Below, one piece after another: positions 33,010 through 42,646 of a DNA stretch of 64,000 nucleotides (positions within the stretch are counted from its first letter, which is position 1; the number at the start of each line of letters is the position of its first letter). The stretch is from Anniella stebbinsi (taxonomy: Eukaryota > Chordata > Lepidosauria > Squamata > Anniellidae): contig JARDYH010000005.1 of NCBI GenBank assembly GCA_029215795.1, positions 41,670,001 to 41,734,000 of the forward strand, read 5' to 3'. The notes beneath the pieces are model-generated. The model was not told the DNA's origin. It did no database searches and saw only the letters and a list, made by a program, of their open reading frames with translations. A program made the position numbers and the translations under genes.

Positions 33010-33339
33010 GACATTGCCTGCCTGGTGTGGATTGGTAATGAGGGAAGAAAGTTTCACTTATTCATTTGTAAAATGTAAAGTGATTGTAAATTGCTTTAGG
33101 GACCCATACATTTACATGACAAGACAGGTGTTGGTTGCAGGAATGCTACCAAATGCACTAGTAGCTAATCCCAGGTAATAGCTATTCAGATCCTAGCTAA
33201 TAGCTATTATTCAGATCCTAGCCTGGGAAGGGATCTTGCAGGATAAGTGATTGTTCTTTTCTTGTGTACTATGTAATTCTAAACCAGAAGGCTGCTTTGA
33301 TGTAGAGCCAATCCACATGGTCTCTTGCAGCACCTAGTA
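33010..33339. other. Unique spacer between left arm and terminal exon
   Basis: No gene. Contains a short imperfect direct repeat (TAGCTATTATTCAGATCCTAG and its relative near 33180-33220). It would hold the cleavage site and downstream element for the AATAAA at 33343-33348. Confidence 0.5.
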
Positions 33340-36300
33340 TTATTTATTTCTCCTTCCACAGCAGAATCTGGAAGGCGGGCAGGCAGGCTGGCATTTAATG
33401 GGCAAAGTCCAACAGCGGCATTGGGGACTGGGTGACATTCTCCTTGAGGGCGAATGCCAAGTCCCATGGCTTGTGCGAGGAGGGCGGCTTGCTCTCTTTG
33501 CAGGAAGGATCTGGAAGGCGGCAGGCGGCATCAGCAGCGGGCGGGCAGGCTGGCATTTAATGGGCAAAGTCCAACAGCGGCATTGGGGACTGGGTGACAT
33601 TCTCCTTGAGGGCGAATGCCAAGTCCCATGGCTTGTGCGAGGAGGGCGGCTTGCTCTCTTTGCAGGAAGGATCTGGAAGGCGGCAGGCGGCATCAGCAGC
33701 GGGCGGGCAGGCTGGCATTTAATGGGCAAAGTCCAACAGCGGCATTGGGGACTGGGTGACATTCTCCTTGAGGGCGAATGCCAAGTCCCATGGCTTGTGC
33801 GAGGAGGGCGGCTTGCTCTCTTTGCAGGAAGGATCTGGGAGGCGGCAGGCGGCATCAGCAGCGGGCGGGCAGGCTGGCATTTAATGGGCAAAGTCCAACA
33901 GCGGCTTTGGGGACTGGGTGACATTCTCCTTGAGGGCGAATGCCAAGTCCCATGGCTTGTGCGAGGAGGGCGGCTTGCTCTCTTTGCAGGAAGGATCTGG
34001 AAGGCGGCAGGCGGCATCAGCAGCGGGCGGGCAGGCTGGCATTTAATGGGCAAAGTCTCTCCTTTCCCGGGCACTGTGGCAGTGAGAGTGCCATAGGCTG
34101 CAAAAGAAGAAGGGGGGGGGAAAAGAATGAATATTAGTTGACCACTTCAACACAACCAGCTCCCTTCCACCCAGGATTGCCCTTCCTGAGTGCCCACGCC
34201 AAAGCAGGCACACGGGGCTGCCTGCTCACTCGGAAGTTAGCAGGCAGACAGCCAACCTTCAGTTAGGTGGAAGGTGCCCCCCCCCATTCACAGAACACTT
34301 ACCGTAGTCCTCCTGAGGGCGTTGTTGATAAGATGCCACTTCCAGGCGGGCAGTGACGGGCAGGTGGGCAGTCTGCATTACCGTCTCTCCTGGGCACTGT
34401 GGCAAAGAGTTCCATAGGCTGCAAAAGAAGAAGGGGGGGGGAAGAATATGAGGAAAATGATACTTTTCCACCACTGGCTCCCTCCCACCCAAGACTGGCA
34501 TGTGCCCGTCCTGAGTGCCCACGCCCCAGCAGGCACACGGGGCTGCCTGCTTGCTTACTCGTGGGTAAGCTCTCTGACAGGCTCTTACCAGAGTCGTGCG
34601 GGCGACGTGAATCGATGGGCCACCTCCATGCGGCCGTGGCTGGGGCAGATGGGCAGTCTGGATTCACGGGTACGCTTTGCGCAGTGGCGAAGAGTTCCAT
34701 AGGCTGCAAAAGAAGGAGGGGGGGGGGAAAGAATTAACATGAGATAAATCATACTTTTCCACCATTGGCTCCCTCTCACCCAGGACTGGCATCTGCCCGG
34801 TCCTGAGTGCCCACGCCCCAGTAGGCACACGGGGCTGCCTGCTCACTCGGAAGTTAGCAGGCAGACAGCCAACCTTCAGTTAGGTGGAAGGTGCCCCCCC
34901 CCATTCACAGAACACTTACCGTAGTCCTCCTGAGGGCGTTGTTGATAAGATGCCACTTCCAGGCGGGCAGTGACGGGCAGGTGGGCAGTCTGCATTACCG
35001 TCTCTCCTGGGCACTGTGGCAAAGAGTTCCATAGGCTGCAAAAGAAGAAGGGGGGGGGAAGAATATGAGGAAAATGATACTTTTCCACCACTGGCTCCCT
35101 CCCACCCAAGACTGGCATGTGCCCGTCCTGAGTGCCCACGCCCCAGCAGGCACACGGGGCTGCCTGCTTGCTTACTCGTGGGTAAGCTCTCTGACAGGCT
35201 CTTACCAGAGTCGTGCGGGCGACGTGAATCGATGGGCCACCTCCATGCGGCCGTGGCTGGGGCAGATGGGCAGTCTGGATTCACGGGTACGCTTTGCGCA
35301 GTGGCGAAGAGTTCCATAGGCTGCAAAAGAAGGAGGGGGGGGGGGAAAGAATTAACATGAGATAAATCATACTTTTCCACCATTGGCTCCCTCTCACCCA
35401 GGACTGGCATCTGCCCGGTCCTGAGTGCCCACGCCCCAGTAGGCACACGGGGCTGCCTGCTCACTCGGAAGTTAGCAGGCAGACAGCCAACCTTCAGTTA
35501 GGTGGAAGGTGCCCCCCCCCATTCACAGAACACTTACCATAGTCCTGAGGGCGTTGAGGACTCGGTGAGATTCTCCTGGAGGACCCCTAGTCCCATGGCT
35601 TGTGCAAGAAAGGCGGCTGGCCCGCCTCGCAGGAACGATCTGGAAGGCGGCAGGCGGCATCAGCAGCGGGCGGGCAGGCTGGCATGTAATGGGCAAAGTC
35701 TCTCCTTTCCCGGGCACTGTGGCAGTGAGAGTGCCATAGGCTGCAAAAGAAGAGGAGGGGGATAATGAATATTACATAAATACTTTTATACTGCAAAAGA
35801 AGAAAGGAAAATAAATAAAGATTTGTATTAATTAATACATGCAAGTCCTAGTAACTAGTCTCCCACCGGCACACTTCTCTGGTTTGTGATGCAATCCTCT
35901 TTCTCCTGCACCCCTCCCTTTCTAAATCACTCTTCTGAGCCCATTGTTAGAGGGATTGGCTATCCTTTTGTGTCTGGCAGGACACAGCTTACCGGATCAT
36001 TAGAGAATCACCATTTCTTTTGTCCTTGGGTTATTCATTCACTCCTAATAGCACCCTACGTTAGGCTGACCAGATCAAATCCAGGTCAGGGTTCCTAACT
36101 TCAGCAGTTGTAGAGAAAAGGGAATTTCTGCCAGTGTCATTTGTATGGAATTAGTTCCTGCTGAGATTCCCTCTTCATCACAACAGTTAAAGGTGCAGGG
36201 GCCCTGCCTTCTTTTCTATATGGCCACTCTGCCTGCACTCTTACCTGAGTCGTAGGGGCGACGTGAATCGAGGGGCCACCTCCATGCGGCCGTGGCTGGG

Positions 36301-36624
36301 GCAGATGGGCAGTCTGGATTCACGGGTGCGCTTTGCGCAGTGGCGAAGAGTTCCATAGGCTGCAAAAGAAGGAGGGGGGGGGAAAAGAATTAACATGAGA
36401 TAAATCATACTTTTCCACCATTGGCTCCCTCTCACCCAGGACTGGCATCTGCCCGGTCCTGAGTGCCCACGCCCCAGTAGGCACACGGGGCTGCCTGCTT
36501 GCTTACTCGGAAGTAAGATCTCACACTGCCCCACTTCTGGACACTCTCAGGTGTCCCTGCGTTGACTGCACACACTTACCTTATTCGTGCGGCCGATGTG
36601 GATCGGAGGACTCCAGTGGCACAT
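33340..36624 (-). CDS. Candidate spliced gene of the giant hAT: exons F-A-D-B-E, about 411 codons
   Basis: Hand-joined minus-strand exons are F 36624-36580 (ATG, 15 codons, donor AAG|GTAAGT), A 36359-36245, D 35740-35538, B 35320-35206 and E 34097-33340. A, D, B and E each follow a C/T-rich tract ending TTTTGCAG; A, D and B end at GTAAG donors. The phases fit: A and B are 115 nt (leaving 1 base), D is 2 + 201 nt, and E opens with 2 bases then runs to TAA. Every joined exon is open, giving 1,236 nt. Exon E carries four copies of a 54-residue Pro/Arg/Ser-rich repeat (162 bp each). No known domain is recognised and no function is proposed. Exon C cassettes (34920-35035 and 34303-34418) break the frame and would have to be skipped. 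The F start is weak, and translation could instead begin at the ATG in exon A. Confidence is limited: the splice sites are strong, but neither expression nor coding is shown. Confidence 0.4.
33343..33348 (-). terminator. Polyadenylation signal at the end of exon E
   Basis: AATAAA on the minus strand is formed by the last two codons (Asn-Lys) and directly abuts the TAA stop at 33340-33342. It is the clearest AATAAA I noticed downstream of the transposase on this strand within the element. Confidence 0.5.
33388..34050 (-). repeat. 162-bp tandem repeat, four full copies
   Basis: The anchor CTGGCATTTAATGGGCAAAG recurs at 33388, 33550, 33712, 33874 and 34036, exactly 162 bp apart (54 codons), with very few differences between copies. 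Because the unit is a multiple of three, both strands stay open. The minus-strand frame is the one that fits the flanking splice acceptor and stop. Confidence 0.95.
34303..34418 (-). other. Exon-like cassette C2 (116 nt)
   Basis: Preceded on the minus strand by a C-run and TTCTTCTTTTGCAG, followed by ACG|GTAAGTG. It starts CCTATGGAACTC like the other cassettes. Its length (116 nt) and internal TAA in one frame mean it does not fit the F-A-D-B-E frame. It may be an alternative or decoy exon. Confidence 0.5.
34589..34703 (-). other. Exon-like cassette B2 (115 nt)
   Basis: Copy of cassette B. Acceptor TTCTTTTGCAG|CCTATGG, donor CTG|GTAAGAG. It could replace B1 (35206-35320) in the candidate spliced frame because length and sequence are equivalent. 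Confidence 0.5.
34920..35035 (-). other. Exon-like cassette C1 (116 nt)
   Basis: Near-identical to cassette C2, with the same acceptor and the ACG|GTAAGTG donor. Confidence 0.5.
35760..36061. other. Intron-like spacer between cassettes A and D
   Basis: AT-rich just after the acceptor tract of cassette D, then unique-looking sequence. No coding or repeat signature. Confidence 0.4.
36062..36230. mobile_element. MITE, TAGGGTGACCATATG family, nested in the giant hAT
   Basis: Begins TTAGGCTGACCAGATC and ends TATATGGCCACTCTG, with the family's GGGAATTTC and GATTCCCTC internal pair. It is diverged relative to the copy at 18492-18818. It sits just after the donor of cassette A, inside the presumed A-D intron. 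Confidence 0.65.
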
Positions 36625-37790
36625 AGGCTCCTCCAGGCAAAGTCACATTGGCACAGGGTCCTCCAGGCAAAGTCACAGTTTGGCACAGCTCCCTCCAGGC
36701 AAAGTCACATTGGCACAGGGTCCTCCAGGCAAAGTCACAGTTTGGCACAGCTCCCTCCAGGCAAAGTCCCAGTGGCACAGGCTCCTCCAGGCAAAGTCAC
36801 ATTGGCACAGGGTCCTCCAGGCAAAGTCACAGTTTGGCACAGCTCCCTCCAGGCAAAGTCCCAGTTGGGCACAGCTCCCTCCAGGCAAAGTCACAGTTTG
36901 GCACAGCTCCCTCCAGGCAAAGTCACATTGGCACAGGGTCCTCCAGGCAAAGTCACAGTTTGGCACAGCTCCCTCCAGGCAAAGTCACATTGGCACAGGG
37001 TCCTCCAGGCAAAGTCACAGTTTGGCACAGCTCCCTCCAGGCAAAGTCACATTGGCACAGGGTCCTCCAGGCAAAGTCACAGTTTGGCACAGCTCCCTCC
37101 AGGCAAAGTCCCAGTTTGGCACAGCTCCCTCCAGGCAAAGTCCCAGTTTGGCACAGCTCCCTCCAGGCAAAGTCCCAGTGGCACAGGCTCCTCCAGGCAA
37201 AGTCACAGTTTGGCACAGCTCCCTCCAGGCAAAGTCACATTGGCACAGGGTCCTCCAGGCAAAGTCACAGTTTGGCACAGCTCCCTCCAGGCAAAGTCCC
37301 AGTGGCACAGGCTCCTCCAGGCAAAGTCACATTGGCACAGGGTCCTCCAGGCAAAGTCACAGTTTGGCACAGCTCCCTCCAGGCAAAGTCCCAGTTGGGC
37401 ACAGCTCCCTCCAGGCAAAGTCACAGTTTGGCACAGCTCCCTCCAGGCAAAGTCACATTGGCACAGGGTCCTCCAGGCAAAGTCCCAGTTGGGCACAGCT
37501 CCCTCCAGGCAAAGTCACAGTTTGGCACAGCTCCCTCCAGGCAAAGTCACATTGGCACAGGGTCCTCCAGGCAAAGTCACAGTTTGGCACAGCTCCCTCC
37601 AGGCAAAGTCACATTGGCACAGGGTCCTCCAGGCAAAGTCACAGTTTGGCACAGCTCCCTCCAGGCAAAGTCCCAGTTTGGCACAGCTCCCTCCAGGCAA
37701 AGTCACAGTTTGGCACAGCTCCCTCCAGGCAAAGTCCCAGTGGCAGAGGCAAAGTCCCAGTGGCAGAGGCAAAGTCCCACTGGCAGAGGC
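36617..37790 (-). repeat. Minisatellite with units of about 31 bp, roughly 36 copies
   Basis: Units of TCCAGGCAAAGTCACA plus a variable linker (TTGG, GTTTGG, GTGG or GTTGGG) and CACAG(GGTCC, CTCCC or GCTCC). Several variant types are interspersed in higher-order patterns. The final part (37740-37790) collapses to 20-bp units AGGCAAAGTCCCAGTGGCAG. Long frames of 400 or more codons on the plus strand arise from unit arithmetic and are not gene evidence. Confidence 0.93.
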
Positions 37791-37804
37791 AAAGTCACAG
37801 CTGC

Positions 37805-39535
37805 ATGGGCACCTCCAGGCAGGCAGGCGGGCGGGCAGGCAGAGGCGGGCATGATGCCAGGCGCTTGCACATTGCACAAGTAAGCAATAGAACCGTGAGA
37901 CCAGCCCACGCATTCCGGCTACTTCACAATGGCGGCAACCTAGCAGGCGGGCAGGCGGGCAGGCAGGCAGGCAGGCAGAGGCAGAGGCGGGCATGATGCC
38001 AGGCGCTTGCACATTGCACAAGTAAGCAATAGAACCGTGAGACCAGCCCACGCATTCCGGCTACTTCACAATGGCGGCAACCTAGCAGGCGGGCAGGCGG
38101 GCAGGCAGGCAGGCAGGCAGAGGCAGAGGCAGAGGCGGGCATGATGCCAGGCGCTTGCACATTGCACAAGTAAGCAATAGAACCGTGAGACCAGCCCACG
38201 CATTCCGGCTACTTCACAATGGCGGCAACCTAGCAGGCGGGCAGGCAGGCAGGCAGAGGCAGAGGCAGAGGCGGGCATGATGCCAGGCGCTTGCGCATTG
38301 CACAAGTAAGCAATAGAACCGTGAGACCAGCCCACGCATTCCGGCTACTTCACAATGGCGGCAACCTAGCAGGCGGGCAGGCGGGCAGGCAGAGGCAGAG
38401 GCAGAGGCAGAGGCAGAGGCGGGCATGATGCCAGGCGCTTGCGCATTGCACAAGTAAGCAATAGAACCGTGAGACCAGCCCACGCATTCCGGCTACTTCA
38501 CAATGGCGGCAACCTAGCAGGCGGGCAGGCGGGCAGGCAGGCAGGCAGGCAGAGGCAGAGGCAGAGGCGGGCATGATGCCAGGCGCTTGCACATTGCACA
38601 AGTAAGCAATAGAACCGTGAGACCAGCCCACGCATTCCGGCTACTTCACAATGGCAGCAACCTAGCAGGCGGGCAGGCAGGCAGGCAGAGGCAGAGGCAG
38701 AGGCGGGCATGATGCCAGGCGCTTGCGCATTGCACAAGTAAGCAATAGAACCGTGAGACCAGCCCACGCATTCCGGCTACTTCACAATGGCGGCAACCTA
38801 GCAGGCGGGCAGGCGGGCAGGCAGAGGCAGAGGCAGAGGCAGAGGCAGAGGCGGGCATGATGCCAGGCGCTTGCGCATTGCACAAGTAAGCAATAGAACC
38901 GTGAGACCAGCCCACGCATTCCGGCTACTTCACAATGGCGGCAACCTAGCAGGCGGGCAGGCGGGCAGGCAGAGGCAGAGGCAGAGGCAGAGGCAGAGGC
39001 GGGCATGATGCCAGGCGCTTGCGCATTGCACAAGTAAGCAATAGAACCGTGAGACCAGCCCACGCATTCCGGCTACTTCACAATGGCGGCAACCTAGCAG
39101 GCGGGCAGGCGGGCAGGCAGAGGCAGAGGCAGAGGCAGAGGCAGAGGCGGGCATGATGCCAGGCGCTTGCGCATTGCACAAGTAAGCAATAGAACCGTGA
39201 GACCAGCCCACGCATTCCGGCTACTTCACAATGGCGGCAACCTAGCAGGCGGGCAGGCAGGCAGGCAGAGGCAGAGGCGGGCATGATGCCAGGCGCTTGC
39301 GCATTGCACAAGTAAGCAATAGAACCGTGAGACCAGCCCACGCATTCCGGCTACTTCACAATGGCGGCAACCTAGCAGGCGGGCAGGCAGGCAGGCAGAG
39401 GCAGAGGCAGAGGCGGGCATGATGCCAGGCGCTTGCGCATTGCACAAGTAAGCAATAGAACCGTGAGACCAGCCCACGCATTCCGGCTACTTCACAATGG
39501 CGGCAACCTAGCAGGCGGGCAGGCGGGCAGGCAGT
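37805..39535 (-). repeat. Minisatellite, 12 units of 130-148 bp with variable GGCAGA hexamers
   Basis: Each unit has a constant core (GGGCATGATGCCAGGCGCTT through ACTTCACAATGGCGGCAACC) and a variable tail of GGCG/GGCA and (GGCAGA)n. Unit spacings of 142, 148, 136, 148, 148, 136, 148, 148, 148, 130 and 136 bp differ by multiples of 6. On the minus strand each tail is a long pyrimidine tract ending CTGCTAG before the core, resembling a 3' splice site. Confidence 0.95.
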
Positions 39536-40114
39536 TTTTTAAATCATATAGCCAAAATAAACACAACACACAGTGACAGCCCTGCAAGGCTGCCACATAA
39601 GTTTAAAAGACACAGTCAGAAACAGTGTGGGATGCTGCTTGTCATCCACTCAATGTAGGAGCCTGGAAGAGGAATCCTATCGCGTCCTTCGTTCATAGTC
39701 AGAGAGGTGCATGCGTTCCTTGGCGATAAAATTAAGCCTTCTTCTTATCCAAAGTTCTCATGAGCCTCTGACGTGGTCTTACAAGAAGAAACGCCCATGG
39801 AAGTGTGGGACCTTACAGAAGGCCTGGAGGGAGCCGTCGGAGTCCAATTTCAGAGGCACACGTGCAAGCACATTGGTTCAAGTCAAACAACATAGAATGT
39901 GTGAGATGCTTGTGCATCCCCTCAATGTAAGAGGCTAGGAGAAGAAACTAGATCCCTTCGGGATCCATCGTTCAGAGTTGAGTTACTGAGCTGTAAACAA
40001 CACAGCCAGTAAATTAAAGTAAAGAAAATTAATTAACCGAAAATAAGAATTAAAAAATCAAGGGCCTGCCGGTGCCTGCCCAAAGGTGTGGGATGGATGG
40101 GGGGTGCCTGCCAA
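39536..40114 (-). other. Region 3' of the giant-hAT transposase
   Basis: No gene. It contains two diverged direct repeats of about 95 bp (around 39615-39710 and 39880-39985; shared core ATGCT...CATCC(A/C)CTCAATGTA and CGTTCA...AGAG). I noticed no AATAAA on the minus strand between the transposase stop and the minisatellite, so transcripts may read on toward 33343. Confidence 0.45.
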
Positions 40115-42646
40115 TTACTCCCCCGCGGGCATGAGGGTGGGGTATCCCAGCAGGGGCAGATTGACCTTGAGGAAGACCAGCTGCTCCACAATCTCAGCGT
40201 CCAAGCGAGAGCGGTGGGGTGTGACCACGTCGCCCGCCATGGAAAACACCCGCTCGCTTGGAACGCTGGACGGTGGGCAGCTGATTCTGTCCATGGCCAC
40301 CCGCGCCAGATCAGGCCACATCTGGCGCCGAGATGACCAGTAGGCCAGGGGTTCGATGGAGCCGTCCTCCATCTGCTCCGCCAGGTAACGCTGCACTGCT
40401 GCTGCAGCGTCATCCTGGCGGCGGCTGGGTTGAGTGCCTCTATGCCCAACCGCAGCCTGCAAAGCCTTGTCCCAAAACCCCTGGCCTGTCCCCCTGCTGG
40501 GTGTGGTGGTGCTGGTGCCGCCGCTGCTGGTGGTGCTCAGCGGACTTAGCGCCTGGGCTTCGGTGGGCTCCTCCTCTGCCTGCCCAATCCTGGCATCCCG
40601 GGCCGCCCGAACGTCCGTCACCAGCATTTCCACCCAACCTGCCCGGGAAGTCTGCCCACATAACCCATCCTTGATGCGCGGGTCGCACATGGTGGCCAAC
40701 ATGTACTGCCTCTCGTTGTAGAGAGGCTGGACCCGGCGGGATAGGCTTTCCCTCAGCCTCGTCACCACTTCCCGCACCTCTGGCAGGAAGCGCCTGCCGG
40801 TGACGGCATCCCCGGCCTCCAGAAACTCGCCCATCTGATTCTGGAGATGCCTGGCCACGGGGAGCACCTGGCTGAGAAGGGCAGTGCTGCTGCTCAGGGT
40901 CTCGGTGGCCTCAAGGAACGGCTTGAGGACCACCAGAAGCTGGGACATGGCCTCCCACTGCTGCCTGGACAGTGGGGCCTGGATGCCAATGTCCCCGACC
41001 CTGAACATCTCGTGGACAACACGCTGTTGCTCCACCATACGCTCGAGCATGTGGTAGGTGGAGTTCCAACGTGTTGCCACGTCCTGCACTAGCCGGTGCT
41101 GCGGAAGTCCCAGCTCCTGCTGCTTCTCCCGCAGCAACCGACTGCCCTTCACGCTGTGGTGGAAATGCCCAGCCACCTTCCTGCAGCTCTCTAGGAGATT
41201 ACGGATTTGGGGAGGGAGAGGGGCCTTGCTGCCTCCAAGGCCATCCCTGACGACCAGGTTGAAGACGTGCGCGATGCAGCGGATGCCCTCAAATCCGCCA
41301 TCGCGCACCGCCTTCAGCATATTGGCTCCCCCGTCCGTGACCATGTAACCGCGGGTGTGCTGGTGCCCGCCCAGCCACCCTGCCACCATGCGGTTCATGG
41401 CCTCCGTAATCTCCTCCGCCGTGTGGGACTGGTCCATGACTGCGGTATGAAGGAGGGCCCAGCGGCAGCCCTCCTTCCCAGTCCCAGAAGTCCTGGGTGC
41501 TTCCTGCCCTGAGGCTCCCCACCAGTGAGCCGTCAGGGACAGGTAAGCGTGCACTCCTCCTTCGCTGGACCAGATGTCCGAAGTGAAGTGCACCTTCTGT
41601 GCCTCTGCCTGGCACAGACGACCCAGAACTAACTCCCTGCATGCCTGGTACAGGGAGGGCACCACACGCCTGCTCAGGGTGGTGCGACACGGCGGCTTGT
41701 AGTATGGAACCACAAGAGCCATCAGCCTCTTGAAGCCTGCGTTCTCGACGAGGCTGAATGGCTGGTCATCCAACGCCACCATCTCACCGATGCAATTGGT
41801 GATCTGGTTGGGCGCTGGAAAACGCCACCTTGTGGCTCCATACTTCCCCCACCCCATCTCTTCCATGGTGGCCTGGCGAAGCCTCTTGGGGATGGGAGGT
41901 CGAGAGCTGGCAGAAGTTGCAGGAGCCTTCTGCTTGCCCTTGCCGCTAGCACCAGTCTGCTGCGAGGTGCCCGCCTCGGTCCCAAGCAAAACAGACTGGT
42001 GGTGCCTCTGCATGTGGCGGGTGAGGTTCGTGGTGGTGAAGTGGCCTGGCATTTTTCCCCTGCTCACTGACATCTTGCAGTGGCGACAGACAGCAAAGCG
42101 GGAATCCACTGCCACCTCAAAGTGGTCCCACACCTTGCTTGCCTGTCGCTTCTGGGGTGACACAGACGGCCTGCCGGCGCCTTCGCTCTGTGGTGTCACC
42201 TCAGGAGCAAGGGAATGAGTGGAAGAGAGGACGGATTGTGGAGAGTAAGTCTCTGGTGCTGCCTGCTCTTCCTCTTGCCCCACATCAGAGTCCTCCTTCT
42301 CACTCTGAACCTCGCTGACTTCCACAAGATCTGGGAAAAGATCAGTCAGCGGGTTCACAGGCTCACCCACCAAAGAAGGAGCTGGATAATATAGTGCTCC
42401 TTCTTCATGCCCACTGCTGCTCCCAGCACCTGCCTCATGTTGCTGAAAGAGTGCCCTGCAGGCACTACTTTGAGTTGCCTCTGCCTGCTTCTGCTGCCCC
42501 AGTGGAGAACGCCTCAGTTTAACTGGGGGTGTGGAAGTAGGCTGCCTGCTGCTGGTCCCAGCAGCAGCAGCAGCAGCGCCATGCCCAGAGCGGCCTCTCC
42601 CAAATGCTGCCTTGGGAGCACCCCCCCTTTGAGTGCCACGCTTCAT
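40115..42646 (-). CDS. hAT-superfamily transposase with BED zinc finger, 843 residues, intact
   Basis: One uninterrupted 843-codon frame. Residues 1-165 are low-complexity, with an acidic patch at 111-128. A BED-type zinc finger spans about 170-216 (C187, C190, H211, H215/H216) and would bind the element ends. The RNase-H-like catalytic core includes VHFTSDIWSSEGG (Asp 357), YMVTDGGANML (Asp 438) and RCIAHVFNLVV (C457, H460), followed by the conserved VATRWNSTY motif. The C terminus has the hAT dimerisation region with PPSSVPSERVFSMAGDVVTP. The domain order is as expected for hAT/ZBED-type transposases. The start is the first in-frame ATG after an A/T-rich leader, behind a TATA promoter. The intact frame, matching arms and TSD make this a credible autonomous element; activity is untested. 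Confidence 0.93.
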   Translation of the reverse strand: MKRGTQRGGAPKAAFGRGRSGHGAAAAAAGTSSRQPTSTPPVKLRRSPLGQQKQAEATQSSACRALFQQHEAGAGSSSGHEEGALYYPAPSLVGEPVNPLTDLFPDLVEVSEVQSEKEDSDVGQEEEQAAPETYSPQSVLSSTHSLAPEVTPQSEGAGRPSVSPQKRQASKVWDHFEVAVDSRFAVCRHCKMSVSRGKMPGHFTTTNLTRHMQRHHQSVLLGTEAGTSQQTGASGKGKQKAPATSASSRPPIPKRLRQATMEEMGWGKYGATRWRFPAPNQITNCIGEMVALDDQPFSLVENAGFKRLMALVVPYYKPPCRTTLSRRVVPSLYQACRELVLGRLCQAEAQKVHFTSDIWSSEGGVHAYLSLTAHWWGASGQEAPRTSGTGKEGCRWALLHTAVMDQSHTAEEITEAMNRMVAGWLGGHQHTRGYMVTDGGANMLKAVRDGGFEGIRCIAHVFNLVVRDGLGGSKAPLPPQIRNLLESCRKVAGHFHHSVKGSRLLREKQQELGLPQHRLVQDVATRWNSTYHMLERMVEQQRVVHEMFRVGDIGIQAPLSRQQWEAMSQLLVVLKPFLEATETLSSSTALLSQVLPVARHLQNQMGEFLEAGDAVTGRRFLPEVREVVTRLRESLSRRVQPLYNERQYMLATMCDPRIKDGLCGQTSRAGWVEMLVTDVRAARDARIGQAEEEPTEAQALSPLSTTSSGGTSTTTPSRGTGQGFWDKALQAAVGHRGTQPSRRQDDAAAAVQRYLAEQMEDGSIEPLAYWSSRRQMWPDLARVAMDRISCPPSSVPSERVFSMAGDVVTPHRSRLDAEIVEQLVFLKVNLPLLGYPTLMPAGE

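Larger units (their letters stand above)
34225..35459 (-). repeat. 617-bp tandem duplication carrying cassettes B and C
   Basis: The anchor CTCACTCGGAAGTTAGCAGG is found at 34225, 34842 and 35460 (spacing 617 and 618 bp). Each unit has one B-type (115 nt) and one C-type (116 nt) exon-like cassette, and the two units are almost identical, so duplication was recent. Confidence 0.9.

Noticed and set aside
33398..34096. 232-codon plus-strand frame over the 162-bp repeat
   Set aside because: The repeat unit is divisible by three, so both strands stay open. Only the minus frame fits the flanking splice acceptor and AATAAA.
36562..37996. Overlapping plus-strand frames of 411-469 codons and matching minus frames across the 31-bp repeat
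   Set aside because: Three plus-strand frames are open at once over the same repeat and encode near-identical low-complexity peptides. This comes from unit arithmetic, not coding.
37924..39477. Repeated 83-93-codon frames beginning MGWSHGSIAYLCN
   Set aside because: One frame per minisatellite unit, reading through each unit border; it reflects repeat structure only.
36617..39535. CRISPR-like array
   Set aside because: Units are contiguous tandem repeats with variable linkers or hexamers, with no unique spacers, in a vertebrate transposon.
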